64,000 nucleotides of DNA from Basidiobolus meristosporus CBS 931.73. Its lineage: Eukaryota; Basidiobolomycota; Basidiobolomycetes; Basidiobolales; Basidiobolaceae. The stretch is from contig MCFE01000232.1 of NCBI GenBank assembly GCA_002104905.1, positions 1 through 64,000 of the forward strand. The letters run 5' to 3'. Below, piece after piece: positions 23,501-34,879 of this stretch (within the stretch, counting starts at the first letter, position 1; each line of letters opens with the position of its first letter). The translations under genes were made by a program, and so were the position numbers. The notes beneath the pieces were generated by a model. The model was not told where the DNA came from and did not search any database. It was given only the letters and a program-made list of their open reading frames with translations.

Positions 23501-23643
23501 AGTTCCCATCAGCTGCAGAGACTGAAGTTGATTTGATGGGTTCCAAGTAGATTCCAGCTTTCAAAGCAAATTGCTCTGACATGTACTGATGCATTGCTCC
23601 TGAGTCAATCACCTTGAGCTTGGCCTTGGGCTCCTGAGGATTC
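20559..23643 (-). pseudogene. gypsy D pol: protease, reverse transcriptase, RNase H, integrase (broken)
   Basis: Protease lies at about 23,560-23,640, with the active-site motif IDSGA. Reverse transcriptase at 22,350-23,100 has the fingers region ([20 protein letters not shown]) and an intact YLDDILIYS box. RNase H at 21,860-22,335 includes FTLCTDASDYAIG. Integrase has the H2C2 zinc domain (HNGYGHLGIEGT, 21,400-21,650) and core remnants (ATKWPVAKA near 21,280), with VSNRGANF at about 21,190 where the catalytic Asp of the usual SDRGxxF is Asn. The C-terminal WTGPFKIIGECPFATYQL domain is at 20,640-20,700. No chromodomain is visible. Stops and frameshifts break every domain boundary. Confidence 0.87.
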
Positions 23644-24012
23644 TGATACAATTTACAAAGTGATTTGGATATAAGGAACTTATCAAGAAATAGTGATTAT
23701 AGTTGAACTGTTGTTTAATCATGAAGAGGCTTAGTATTTATATCTTTGTAGAAGTAGTGCCACTCCAAAACTTAATAAGAAGGGTTTCTCAACATTCAGG
23801 AGCATTTTCTAATAGTTTCAGGATCAGTACATAATGCTTGGTGAAAAGTGTTATTTTGATCTTGACTATAGGGGAAGATCATAGAATTGTGGATCTAAAG
23901 AAACCGGCAAAGTTAGGGCTCTAAATTAGTCCTAGAGTGACCAAGACTAGTCTAGGGTTGTTAAGTAAACTTTTAGCTGATGAATGATACCAAATAATCC
24001 AATGTTTCAACA
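23644..24012 (-). mobile_element. solo LTR, copia family C (369 bp)
   Basis: From TGATACAATTTACAAAG to AATGTTTCAACA, the same length and sequence as the LTRs of element C. The flanks (GATTC and GATCT) do not match, and the two sides belong to different elements (gypsy D and a Plavaka-like fragment), so the LTR sits at a rearrangement point. Confidence 0.78.
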
Positions 24013-24536
24013 GATCTCATGGTATGCCTGACTCAAGGTGATGGCATGCTAGACATCCAACACCCTCAGGAGTGTTAGCCCACTCTTCATTGTTGTGCTC
24101 AATTGCTTTACTGCTCTTCAATGCCATTGATTTCTAGGCTTGGGTATAAGCACCACAGTCTGTCCCTCCCATGCTGTGATAGGTTTTTTGTGGGCTTAAT
24201 GCTTGGGCACTGTTGTGGTGCTTCAAGGACTGTACAGTGTTCCTCTGATGTTACATTGGAAAGTGATTCAATTCTTAGCTGTAATATAAAGTACTCAAGT
24301 TCATTCTTTGCATCAATGATACTATGCTCTCAGCCTGGGATTTTGATTCCTCTACACATATTGTTTGCTTAACATATCTCTGGACTATTTTCTGACTTCT
24401 CTAGCCCATTGCATCTATGCTATCAGCCATTGCAGCTAATTGCTGCATTAATGCATTGGTATTGACTAACAACATACTTGCTAATACAGGTGGAGTTGAT
24501 GTTATTAAGGCCACTTGCTGGTCTCCAACTAACGCC
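24013..24536 (-). pseudogene. accessory protein gene fragment cut by T3 insertion
   Basis: Matches the EEWANIQEAV-to-coiled-coil part of the accessory gene (compare 1300-1810 and 26,150-26,640) and stops exactly where the left terminus of T3 begins at 24,537. T3 therefore appears to have inserted into an older relative. Confidence 0.55.
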
Positions 24537-24549
24537 ATGAAAAATTATT
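24537..24549 (+). repeat. left terminal inverted repeat of T3
   Basis: ATGAAAAATTATT, pairing with 30,295-30,307. The accessory-side end of T6 has the same sequence reversed (about 19,634-19,646). Confidence 0.75.
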
Positions 24550-25030
24550 GTGATGAACCTATCAAAAGGCTGTCACTAAGCTAAAGTCCTGTGACTCAGA
24601 GGTACTGATCCCATCAGGACACCGTCCAGAGACTGCTGAAAAATAATTGCACCCCAGATTTCACAAAAAACTTAGTCAAAATTTTTCATCACAACAATAT
24701 ATAAGTGGCTTTTAATTGGTTCCCTGCCAATTTGCTCACTTTCTGATCCCAAACACTCTATTTCCTCCTACATTTGTGTGCATTGATTGGATATTGCCTC
24801 TTTTTCACACTCCTTACTCCATGACTCAACTGTTTCTCTTACTCTTTATGCATACAAATTGATATATTGCTGTTGAAACTTCAGTTGTACCTTGATTGCC
24901 AATTGTATTGACCTATACAAGTCCCTATACCCTACACTTACACTTAGCCCAACCCTACACTCAACAAGTAACTCCATTAATATCCACCACTCCATAAGTA
25001 TTCCTGTGGTAACACTCTGGTTTCACAACT

Positions 25031-26930
25031 TTGGCAGAAACCCAGTGGCTCTGTGCCACTGTTCATTCACTGATTCCCACACATCCTGGTCTTCAGCTGG
25101 CACTGCAAGGTCTAGCACCTCATCTGCTAGTCTTTGCAATAAATCCTTGCAATATTCCAGTGTGTTTTCTTGAGCACTGCTCTTGAAGAAGTGCTACAAC
25201 CTCCTGGTGTGCCTATTAATGTTCCAAAATTCCACTGAAGGCATTTTGATAGTTTTTTGAGCTCTTGATGTTTTAGCCTTGTCTGTCAGTGGGATCTCCA
25301 CTCTGTCAACAATGGAGGCTGTGGTAGACAAGTTGTCTTTTTGAGCAAACTCATCTACCTTGCTGGAGTGTAGCTCAACTTGCTGCACTTCCAACTCTTG
25401 TGAAAACCGTTGTTTTCTTGTTGGTAATTCTTCTTTGCTATGATGGGATTCAGTCTGTTCCAGGCTTGCAGCATCAATTGGCATGAACTACAGTTTTTCT
25501 TGCATGTCTCCCTGTCTCAGGCTTGAGTGGGCATTTTTCCCTTTACCTTTTCCTTTATCACTGCCAGGTCTTTCACTGCTACTTTGTCTGAGTGCATCTT
25601 GTAAAGAACTACATTTTCTCCTTGATAAACTCTGATCTGATGCATCTGTTTTGGCCTGCTTGTCCCTTGCTGGCACTCTTCTGGCAACCTGATATTTCTT
25701 TTCTGCTTGTCATGAGCTCTCAACTGTAGTTGTGATGGGCTCCTGTAAAAGCTGCTGACTTTGATCACTGCCAGGTCCTTCACTGTTACTTTGACTGAGT
25801 GCTTCTTGAGGGGTAGTACGCATTTTCCTTGATAAATGTTGTGCCAGTGCATCTGTGTCAGCCTGCTTGTCCCTAATTGCCACTCTTCAGCTTCCTGATG
25901 TCTCTTTGATGCTTGTATGGAGCTTTTGGCCCTGCTTGTAATGGGCACTTAAGGAAGCTGTTAGTTTTTAGCTGTGGCACCCTTGTTCTTCTGACTTTGA
26001 TAGTTTCTGCTCTTCTTAAGATACTTTCTTAGCATACCAATACTGGCCCAAAATCTCTTTGCCTGTTTAAATCCAGGATAATGCTCATGGAACAAGTCAA
26101 GTGCATTCTAATTGGCCTTGAGTTCCTAATGGTCCCATGGTATGCTGGCCTTAAGGAGATGGTGTGCTGGACTTCTGATGGCCTCTTGTATATTAACCCA
26201 CTCTTCATTATTGCACTTAATGGCTTGACAGATCTTAAATGTCTTTTGATTTTTAGGCCTTGGTATAAACACCACATTGTCTCCCTCCCATGCAGTGATA
26301 GGTTTTTCTGTGGGCTTTTTCTCTGGGCACTGTTGTTGTGCTTCAAAGATTATAGGGTGTTTCTCTGCTGTTACATTGGGAAATGGTTAAATTCATGGCT
26401 GTGACCTAGAGCTACTGAAGTTCCTTCTTTGCAGCAAAGATACTGCTTTCTCTACCTGGGATATTGATTGCTCTAGACATATTATCCGCTCATCCTGTTT
26501 CTGGACTATTTCCTGATTTCTCTGGGCCATTACATCTATCATATCAGCCACTGCACTTAATTGCTTCATTAATGCTTTGGTATGAGCTGACAATACACTT
26601 GCTAATATGGGTGGTGGTGATGTTATGACATCCACTTGCTGGTCTTAAGCTGAGCATACTCCATTTGCTACATTCACATCTCCCTGAGCATAATGGTCAG
26701 CTTGTGGCCCTGCAGAGGTTCTCAATTGTGTACTTGACTGAGAGCATGAGGAGTCTGCATTATTACCTTTAGTGGGCACACTGTCCACAGGGCCTTTTTG
26801 GATGTAGCCCTGCTTGTTACACTGAATGTCAAAGCAAGCTGTTATTTACCTGCTCTTCTGCTGCCATCAGCAATACGGTTTTGTTGGAAATCAGACAACT
26901 TTGCTTTATTTTTTGGCAGCACATATATAG
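25031..26930 (-). pseudogene. accessory protein gene of T3 (broken)
   Basis: Same architecture as the T1 copy. The coiled-coil region at about 26,393-26,600 reads ALMKQLSAVADMID and QKQDERIICLEQSISQVEKA with clear heptad spacing. The segment with EEWVNIQEAIRSP lies near 26,180. The two tandem 65-residue units lie at about 25,540-25,950: one contains RDKQADTDALAQHLSRK, the other RDKQAKTDASDQSLSRRK, each followed by QEAL-like and PGSD residues. KGKGKGK follows, then the C-terminal SVEFWNINRHTRRLQ and QRLADEVLDLA at about 25,080-25,240. No domain of known function is recognised. Its divergent position next to the transposase in all long copies suggests a role in transposition. Confidence 0.6.
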
Positions 26931-27144
26931 AAGTGAGTCAAACCAAAGGGGAAATAGTGTTACATATACTAGTGTATGTGGTGCCACAACTTTATTTATA
27001 AAGCTTACTATGGCAGGTCATTGTTGAGTCTTACAATCATGTAGGTGCAATATCTCAAATACAAGACTGACTTAAGTTCACATAGGTATTGACCAAAAAG
27101 TGATATAATAGCATTACATTGTTGAAGGTTGAACTGTTTGCCCC

Positions 27145-29850
27145 ATGGACAAGACTTCTTTGACTCAGTGTTGTAAGAGAAGAGAAAAAAGATCATGTGG
27201 CTATTGTGGCAAGCCTCTCAGCCATGACACATGCAGACAGCATAGGAAGTATAATAAGGATCATGGCCAGTGTTTTGCCACCCAAGTCATATTTGACCAT
27301 TTATTATTCACTACTGTACCAACATTATCTTGCTGGCCAGTTGATACTTCTATAAAAGCACCTGGCCAACGTTGTCACCTTGTGCAAACTGCATCAGGTG
27401 AGTTTGTGATGCCTTTAGGCTCTCCTCAGCCTTCTGAATATGGCATGCAGAGTGATAGCTATGGTAAAGAAGGGTCACTGATGGATTTTGAGCCTATCTT
27501 CCCTAACAACAGTACCACATATGAGCCTGGCCAAATCCCTATATGCTTTGAGACAGCACCAGTTGAAACAAATGCCAAGGATACTTTATGGAGCCAAGTG
27601 AGTCCAGTAGTCTATCTACTGGTGAATGATGTAATGTTGTGGCTAGAGAAGTGGTGCATTTCACTAATTTCAGTAATGGTGGCTTTGAGGATTTATTACT
27701 ACTTCTTGCCAAAATCATACCGGGATGCAACTACCACGTACATGGTACAAGTGGACAACCATCATGCAGCTGGCAACATATGATCCAGAGACTGTCCTGA
27801 TTCCAGCATGCTTTAACAGTTGCATGGCATTCACATCCAAAAATGCTACCATTGCAACATGTGCAAATTGTCAGGAATCCACCACCATTGAGAGAAAACA
27901 ATGTTCACACTTTGGATATATTCCAGTTGTACCCCATCTGAGGAAGCTGATACAGTCTGACAAGTATTGCAAAGCTATATAGTACTGCACTCAGTATCAA
28001 TCAAGCACAAACATACCTAATATATTTGATGGCAAACATTACAAATAGCTAGAAGCCAGGGCTACTTTAAAGGTATGGATGACCATGCCTTTGCTTTAGC
28101 ACTTGATGGATTCTCATTAAACAAGTGCTCTACCAGCAAATCCTGCTGGCCACTGATTCTCATCAATCTGAATCTGCCACCTGTCTTATGGTATCAGAGC
28201 ATTAATATGATGGTAGTCTCACTGGTATCTAGGCCTAAATCACCACCCAACATGGAGAGCTACCTGTATCCATTGCTGGATGAATTTTGTATGCTTTCCA
28301 GTAGGATAACAGTCAATGGCCATCATGTAAAAGCACATATTATTATCTGCATTGGAGACACCCCTGCCATCAGCAAGATAGCAGGTTTTTCCGGGCACAA
28401 AGGATGGTATTGTTGTTGGATGTGTGAGATCCAGGGGACTTACTCCATAACTCACACACACTGATATCACCCAAACACCAGCACTAAGAACATCATCTTT
28501 CTGCAGGGAGAACATACAGAAGTCAGCTTGCAATTGCAGCAAAGTTGGCAAGTAAAATGCCATTGGCCAGAATACGGAATCAATTGGATACTGGAGATAC
28601 TTAAGATAGAGGGTAACTGTTGGAGCAAAAGCATTCCACTGGGAGCAATGCATTTACTTTTCAACAATATCCCTACACTGATGACCAAGTGGTACATGGG
28701 GCATTTCAAGCTGATTGAGCCCATTGAGATACCAGAGAAATTTGAAAGAACTGGCAAGCTATTACAGAGTATATGCTACCCCAGGTACTTCTCACAGGGC
28801 TCCAATTAATATTCATCTGCATATGCAACAATACAAATGCAAATACTGGATGAACTGGATATGTATATATTCAGGTGGTGTTCTGAAGCCATTCCTACCA
28901 AGAGTACACTAGAAGCATTGCAAGTCATATGTGGACATTGTAGAAATATTTATCCAGAAGCAGATTACCAATGCCCACTTCATGCATCTACAGCTGTTGT
29001 GCAAGAAGTTTGTGACAGAATTTAAGCAGCTAAACTACAAACATAAAGCTGAACATGTAGATCTCTGCTGCTACTGTATCCATTTTGTACTTGATCTTGC
29101 TTTGTGTGTGAAGCATATTGGGCCTTGCTTCACTTATTGGGAGTTTCCTATGGAGTGGGTGTGTGGGGAGATAGGAAGACAAGTCAAGTTGCAGGTACCA
29201 CCATATCCCAATCTCATCAAGAATATTACCTTCAAGTCCATTGTGAATGTGATGAGTTGGCACATGGAGGACAAGAAGGAAGAGTTGGAAAGTACTGAGT
29301 ACAAATGTGCACATGGAGACACCTATGCCTATGGCATTAAGAAGCTAAGCAGCCCCAAGGCATGGGTAATCAGTTAAGTAATGCAAAGTTGGGTTGGGTG
29401 CAACAAGCAACTAACTCTTATTAGGAAAACTCTACCAAGGTATGCCAGATTTCTCTTGGTCACAAGCCAACTCCTACACCATTCAATATGGGATTCACAC
29501 AAACAAAAGCCAGAGTGCACCTATAAGGGGGTCTATAATCCAGCAGGGAGAAGGAATATATTGGCTAAATACCAAGAAGCTCTTTGGGGATTTTCAGGAG
29601 GTATTTATGGCATAAGTGGTGGCAACCAAGCATATGTTTGTAAGAGGTATATGTTACCAGCAATACAAGGTATATGGCAACTTTGCAAGTATCACACTAA
29701 AAAGCCATAAAGTTGAGGTGATAGAAGTATGTCAATTGTGGCAGGTGTGCGCATTTGTAGAGGTTAGTAAGTAGGAGACCATAGGTTTTATTGATTTGAG
29801 CTATATGTGGAATACCCAAGATAGTAGTGGGTAAGCAAATAAAGAGGGGT
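27145..29850 (+). pseudogene. Plavaka/Tnp2-like transposase of T3 (best copy, still broken)
   Basis: The N-terminal 200 codons are open: MDKTSLTQCCKRREKRS, then a zinc-binding signature CGYCGKPLSHDTCRQHRKY, then the acidic linker and WSQVSPVVYLL...LWLEKW. After a frameshift come the Cys block (TCANCQESTT), the core block with SYLYPLLDEFCML and IGDTPAISKIAGFSGHKG followed by CC.MC (about 28,260-28,430), IPLGAMHLLFNNIPTLMTKW (28,640-28,700), and the late block HIGPCFTYWEFPMERVCGEI-like sequence (29,110-29,190). A C-terminal region with YARFLLVTSQLL continues to about 29,850. The motif order is that of the fungal Plavaka/Tnp2 transposases. At least six stops or shifts make it inactive. Confidence 0.75.
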
Positions 29851-30294
29851 GATTCTACAGTGGAATATATGAATTGCACAAGGGGAGGTACAAAAGGGAA
29901 ATACTATTTGGTAAATTGGTATGGTGGCATTATACAGAGCCAGCTGTAGGCTGTCATACTGCCAATATAATGTACTCAGAGTCTTGCTGTGAGGCTGTCA
30001 AACTACCGTCATATTTCTTGCCATATAAGGCAATTGGATGTCCTGGCTGGTTGGATTCACTTAAAATAGCTGTAGAGCACCAAGAGACCGCAACAATACC
30101 ATGTAATTATTTTCACACTACTAATTAAATCTTGTCAGTTTTATCCCTTTATTTGGTTGTAAAATTTGCAAAACACCCTCATGATCCTGTCATATGATTG
30201 TTAGGAGGGTCACTAATTCCAAGCTGCTGGTATTTTTATGGTCTCTGAACAGGATCCTGACAGCTGATCTGGATCAGATCCACCCACACAACCA

Positions 30295-30307
30295 AATTAT
30301 TTTTCAT
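30295..30307 (-). repeat. right terminal inverted repeat of T3
   Basis: AATTATTTTTCAT, the reverse complement of ATGAAAAATAATT, followed by AGGG as at the T6 end. Confidence 0.75.
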
Positions 30308-30393
30308 AGGGTGTGGCCTAGCTGAAAGTTGTAGGTTCTTAGCTATTTGTGCTAAATGAAGTGCTTCTTGAAAGGTCAGTGTAATGCTTCTTT

Positions 30394-30976
30394 TGTTGAA
30401 ATATTGAGCTATTTGGCATCATTTGGCAGCTAAAAATTTACTTAACAGTTCTAGACTAGTCTTGGTCACTGTAGGACTAATTTGCAGCCATAACTTTGCC
30501 AGTTTCTTCAGAGCTAGGATCCTATGATCATTCCCTATAGTCAAGATCAAATTAACACTCTTCACCAAACATTAGACTTGTTCCATCATTCCAGCTGATC
30601 AAAGTGCCCAATAGTGCCATAGCATGCCAGATGATGCCTGATCATGCCACAGAGTGCCAGATGGTGCCATACAGTGCTAATTTGGGATCAAAACTGACAT
30701 GCATATGTCCCTAAAATATCAAATTAATAACAAAATATACAGCACTTGCTGGCACTATGGTCAATGGCACAATGGAACAAGTCTATTATGTACTAACCCT
30801 GAAATAGTTACAGAATACTCTGGAATGTTGAGAAGCCCTCCTTACTTAGTGTTGCAGCAGTATTACTTCTACAAAGGTATATATACTGAGCCTTTTCATG
30901 AATAAACAACTTTTCAACTATTATCACTATTTCTTGATAGGTCCCTTGTATCTAAGTCACTTCTTAAGTTACACCA
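30394..30976 (+). mobile_element. solo LTR, copia family C, carrying a nested 211-bp insertion
   Basis: It runs from TGTTGAAATATTGAGC to AAGTTACACCA and is the reverse complement of the LTRs of element C. Its 583 bp minus the nested element and its 3-bp duplication (214 bp) gives exactly 369 bp, the family length. The flanks are TCTTT and TCCTT, probably a 5-bp target duplication with one transition. Confidence 0.82.
30574..30784. mobile_element. small non-autonomous DNA transposon (MITE, 211 bp), TSD ATT
   Basis: The ends are perfect inverted repeats, AGACTTGTTCCAT and ATGGAACAAGTCT. ATT occurs on both sides (30,571-30,573 and 30,785-30,787), while the intact LTR has the site only once. The inside is rich in TGCCA and TGGCA motifs near both ends (for example AGTGCCA, ATGCCA, CTGGCA), like the subterminal repeats of CACTA-type elements, which also make 3-bp duplications. 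No coding capacity. Confidence 0.75.
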
Positions 30977-31306
30977 TCCTTCACTGCTTCTAAGGCTTAT
31001 TTGGATAGTACCTTCTCCCACTGCATCAAATGTTCCATTGTCACCCATGAAAACCTTCTTAAATGGAATTTCTTGATATTGGATAAAAAGTTCTTTTTGG
31101 TGTGTAAATGTTGAGATACTCCTGAATCAATATACCACATCTGAGAATCCTTGTTTGTAATCATATTTAGTGCAGATATGCGTAGTCTATCTTCGGTTGG
31201 TGCAGCATTTCCATAGTTGGGCCTTTTGTGCTGACTATCTCACTTTTCAAACACCAGTATGATGTGTGTCTGTTCCTGTTCTGGTAGTTATAAAACAGGT
31301 TGCTAT

Positions 31307-32195
31307 TATTGTAATAATTTGTAATTCCACCTAAATATTCACCTAACTTAGTCACTTAGATCATCACCTTCAAATCCTGAAGAATACTGACCAAACTCCC
31401 TGTTGGGATTTACTTATAATCTTTTCACCTAAATACCAGGTACCCAGAACATGATAATTTTCAAAGTTGTCCAAACAGCCCCAAACTTTGCTCACATGTT
31501 TTTGGGACCTTCCTTAAGCTATTCTATGTGTTGGTAATGCAAAGATCATGTAAAAGTATAAATACTATTCTTACATTCAAATAAATCATTAAGTGAAAAC
31601 CACAAAATCTACTTGTTCTACCAAATCACTTCCAATATCTCCAAGACTCTTATGACAGGTAGTGATCCCCTAGATGTCACTCTCTGAAATGTCTACTACC
31701 GCCATTACTGGAGTTTTTCCCTCTGCTGAAAAGTTGGATGGATCCAACTGCCAAATGTGGAAGGTGAGGATGAAGATGCTGCTACAAGAAAGAGGCCTTA
31801 GGGATATTGTCATGAGAGAAGAATGCCCTCCTAAAAATGTGGGAGAGGAAGTCTTAAGGTACCAGAAGAAGGAGCAAAGTGAAGCATGGTATGGGTACAG
31901 ACCAAGTGAGGAACATCTAAGAATATTTGGTGTACAGCATATGCCAAGACATTGCATGGAAATCAGCCAGAACTTGAGTCAAAAGTGTAAAATGCATATT
32001 TTTGGGCTACTGAAATGAGAGTAAGGCATACAGACTCTACAATACCAAATCAAAGAAGCTAATCAAGTCCAGGGAGGTGTTGTTTGATGAAAATCAAAAT
32101 TTTCACAAAAAATGACATCAGATGATGACAAAAATATGATCACAAGTCCACCAATTTTGAGGATGGAATCAGAGCAAAACTATGAAAACGTTTTC
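31307..32195 (+). mobile_element. copia family A element E1, internally deleted, plus strand
   Basis: The 5-prime LTR is 31,307-31,657 (TATTGTAATAATTTG to CTTATGACA). A decayed primer-binding site and the gag start (MSTTAITGVFPSAEKLDGS, from about 31,689) follow. Near 31,880 gag is fused in frame to the integrase C-terminus (EAWYGYRPSEEHLRIFG), so protease and most of integrase are gone. A further piece of pol runs to about 32,195, where the sequence turns to the opposite strand. Confidence 0.7.
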
Positions 32196-34528
32196 ACTGC
32201 AATTGGATCTCTGGGCATTTGATACTGGATTGGTCACTTTTTGGATATTCCTGGGCACTGTTCCAGGCTGAATCATGGTTGTAGAGCTGACTGGAGTGAA
32301 AAAACTTTCATTGTTTTGCTCTAATTCAATCCTGACAATTGGTGGACTTGAGATCCAATTTTTGTCATCATCTGATGTCAGTTTTTGTGAAGATTCTGAA
32401 TATTCATCAAACAACACATCCCTGGACTTGATTAGCTTCTTTGCTTTGGTATTGTAGAGTCCGTATGCTTTACTCTCATTGCAGTAGCCCAAAAATATGC
32501 ATTTTACACTTTTTGGCTCAAATTTTGACTGATTTCCGGGCAGTTTCTTGGCATATACTGTAAACCCAAAAGTATGTATATGTTCTGGACTTAATGTGTA
32601 TCCATACCAAGCTTCAAATGAAGTGGAAACACAAAGCATTCTGTTATAACCTCTATTTTTAAGGTATACCGCTGTGGCAACTGATATTACCAAAAAATTA
32701 TAGGATATTTTTTGATCATGGATTGTAGATCTTGCCATATCAGTTATTGATCTGTCTGCACATTCTGCTACTCCATTTTGCTGCTGGGAGTATGGTACAG
32801 AAGTCTCTTACTTCATCCCATGCATTTTGCGGAAGTCAATAAAGAGCTTTGAGGTGTGTTCTCCATCATTGTCAGAGTGTATTTTCTTGATTTTTTCACC
32901 AGTTTCACTCTCCACCATGGCTTTGGACTCCCTGAGCTTAGGCAGAGCTTCTTCTTTTCTCTTCATGAAGTAGACACACATGTATCTTGTATAATCATTA
33001 GTAAAACTGATTAAATACTTCATCCTGCCTAAGGATAAATTTTGTATAGGTCCACACAGATCTGAAGGAGTTAGATCTAATTTCTTCTTAGTATTGCTTA
33101 ACACAGAGCTCTTGAATGATTGTCTGGCTTGTTTCCCATATATGCAGGCTTCACAATGCTCCCAATTAGCTGGGGGACCAATTTTCACTCCAGAAATTAG
33201 CTGATCTATGATCATTTTGAGCAAACAATCAAAATTGATGTGTCCAAATCTCCTGTGTCAAGGCATTGGTGTTTCTTCATTTAAGCTACTTATATTGGCT
33301 TCCAAATATGATGGAATATAAGTCAACTTGTATAGATTGTGATATCTAATACCTGAAGCAATATGGGCACCATTTTGATCAGTGACCTTGCATCCAGAAT
33401 TGTCAAAGCTGAAGCTAGGTGCTTCTGCTGTGGCCTTGCTTACAGATAGTAGGATCTTGGCTATTTCTGGTACATAGAGTACTTCTTTGAAGGACAATTT
33501 ATGGCTATTTTTACCACTTCTAAGGTTTACTTGGATAGTTGCATTTCCCACTGCATCAAGTGTTCTATTGTCACCCATGAAAACCTTCTTAATTGTAATT
33601 TCCTGATATTGGTTAAAGTTTTTTTTGGTGTGTAAAGTATTGAGATGCTCCAGAGTCAATGCACCACCTCTGAGAATCCTTGTTGGTGGCCATATCTAGT
33701 GCAGATATGAATAGTATATCTTCAGTTGTTGCAGCATTTCCATATTCAGGCTTCTTTTGCTAATTAACTCTCTTTTTGAGACACCAGTCTGATGTGTGTC
33801 CTTTCCTTTTGCAGTGGTTGCAAAACAGGTTGCTGTTGCCTTTGTAGGGTCTTGGGTACCTTCTTTGATGGTTATCATTGCTTATTAAAGCATCTTCTTT
33901 CTCCTTCCTATTGACACTTGATTTTCTTAATACTTCATCTAGGAGCCTTCTACAAATGTAGTTTAATGTCAAATCTTCAGTTCTGGACTCTAGGGCTGAT
34001 ACAAGGCTCTGAAACCTGTCTTTCAGGCTATTCAGATTGGTAACTATCACATCCTCCTTAGTAGTTGGTACTCCCATAGATTGCATTTCATCCACCAGCA
34101 TGGTCATTCTGTTAATTAGATTTTTGATTTCTTCTGCTGGCAGCAACTTTGTAGTAAAGAATTTTTTTCTCAGATACACTTTCTTAGTAGCTGAACATGA
34201 CTGGTAGGTGTCTTATAATGCCTTTCAGGCATTCTTTGCCGCTTTTGCTCTTGAGCATTGAATAAGCAATTTGTCTTTAACATTAAGGCAAATGCAGTTA
34301 AAGGCACTTTGTTCTTTCTTCTGGTACTTTGAGGCTTCCTCTCCCACATTTTTAGGAGGGCATTCTGCTCTCATGACAATATCCTAAAGGCCTCTTTCTT
34401 GTAGCAGCATCTTCATCTTCACCTTCCACACTTGTAAGTTGGATCCATCCAACTTTTCAGCGGGGGGAAAAATTCCAGTAATAGCAGTAGTAGACATTTC
34501 AGAGAGTGACAGCCTGGGGCTCATAACC
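32196..34528 (-). mobile_element. copia family A element E2 internal region, 3-prime truncated
   Basis: On the minus strand: primer-binding site GGTTATGAGCCCC (34,516-34,528); gag (34,180-34,500 and 33,760-34,179) with a decayed zinc knuckle; protease region (33,258-33,659, MGDNRTLDAVG); integrase zinc domain (CEACIYGKQARQ near 33,140), core (LDLTPSDLCGPIQ; IHSDNDGEHTSK with the second Asp) and C-terminal part (KLIKSRDVLFDE, 32,400). Reverse transcriptase and RNase H are absent; the break is at about 32,196. Its 5-prime LTR is the shared LTR at 34,529-34,879. Confidence 0.8.
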
Positions 34529-34879
34529 TGTTGAAAGAGCCTTGGAGATAGTGAAAGTGATTTGGGAGAACAAGTAGATTATGGGGTTTTCACTTAATGA
34601 TTCATTGAATGTACAAGTAGTGTTTACACTTTTACATGGTCTTGGCATTATAAGCATGTAAAGCTGGTTAAGAAATGTCCCAAGAACATGTGAGCTAAGT
34701 TTGGGGCTGTTTGGACAACTTTGAGAATTTTCATGTTCTGGGCACCTGGTATTCTGGTGAAAATATTCTAAGTAGATGCCAACAAGCTACTTGGTCAGTA
34801 TTCTCTAGGATTTGAGGGTAATGATCTAAGTGACCAAGTTAGGTGAATATTTTGGTGGATTTACAAATTTTTTACAACA
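34529..34879 (-). repeat. copia A LTR shared by elements E2 and E3
   Basis: 351 bp, TGTTGAAAGAGCC to TTTTTTACAACA on the plus strand. To its left is the primer-binding site and gag of E2, so it is a 5-prime LTR. To its right is the polypurine tract (GAGTGGGAG on the minus strand) and RNase H of E3, so it is also a 3-prime LTR. Confidence 0.82.

Larger units (their letters stand above)
20114..23643 (-). mobile_element. gypsy-type LTR retrotransposon, family D (5-prime truncated)
   Basis: On the minus strand the order is protease, reverse transcriptase, RNase H, integrase, polypurine tract and 3-prime LTR. Reverse transcriptase ahead of integrase is the Ty3/gypsy order. The 5-prime LTR, gag and start of pol are missing because a solo LTR of copia family C (23,644-24,012) marks the break. 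A lone LTR of the same family lies at 8876-9243. Confidence 0.87.
24537..30310. mobile_element. Plavaka/Tnp2-like DNA transposon T3 (5.8 kb, both ends present)
   Basis: This is the most complete copy. The left end reads ATGAAAAATTATT (24,537-24,549) and the right end reads ATGAAAAATAATT when reversed (30,295-30,307), agreeing at 12 of 13 bases. The accessory gene is on the minus strand, then a divergent spacer (about 26,931-27,144), then the transposase on the plus strand. Outside the repeats the flanks are CGCC and AGGG, with no clear target duplication. Both genes carry stops. Confidence 0.78.
30311..31306 (-). mobile_element. copia family A internal fragment, split by a solo LTR
   Basis: 30,330-30,393 and 30,977-31,306 together match the minus-strand protease and gag region of element E3 (37,170-37,560): the block matching KNLLSV, the MGDNRTLDAV region and the CCHC area. 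The two pieces are collinear once the LTR at 30,394-30,976 is removed. It joins the plus-strand LTR of E1 at 31,307. Confidence 0.65.

Noticed and set aside
24537-30310. TET/JBP oxygenase gene carried by the Plavaka-like element
   Set aside because: Some fungal elements of related classes carry such genes. I checked the accessory gene for the HxD...H iron-binding pattern in a conserved context and did not find one.
30600-30680. Tandem GTGCCA-like motifs as a CRISPR array or microsatellite
   Set aside because: The motifs are irregularly spaced and lie inside a small transposon with inverted ends; they fit subterminal repeats better.
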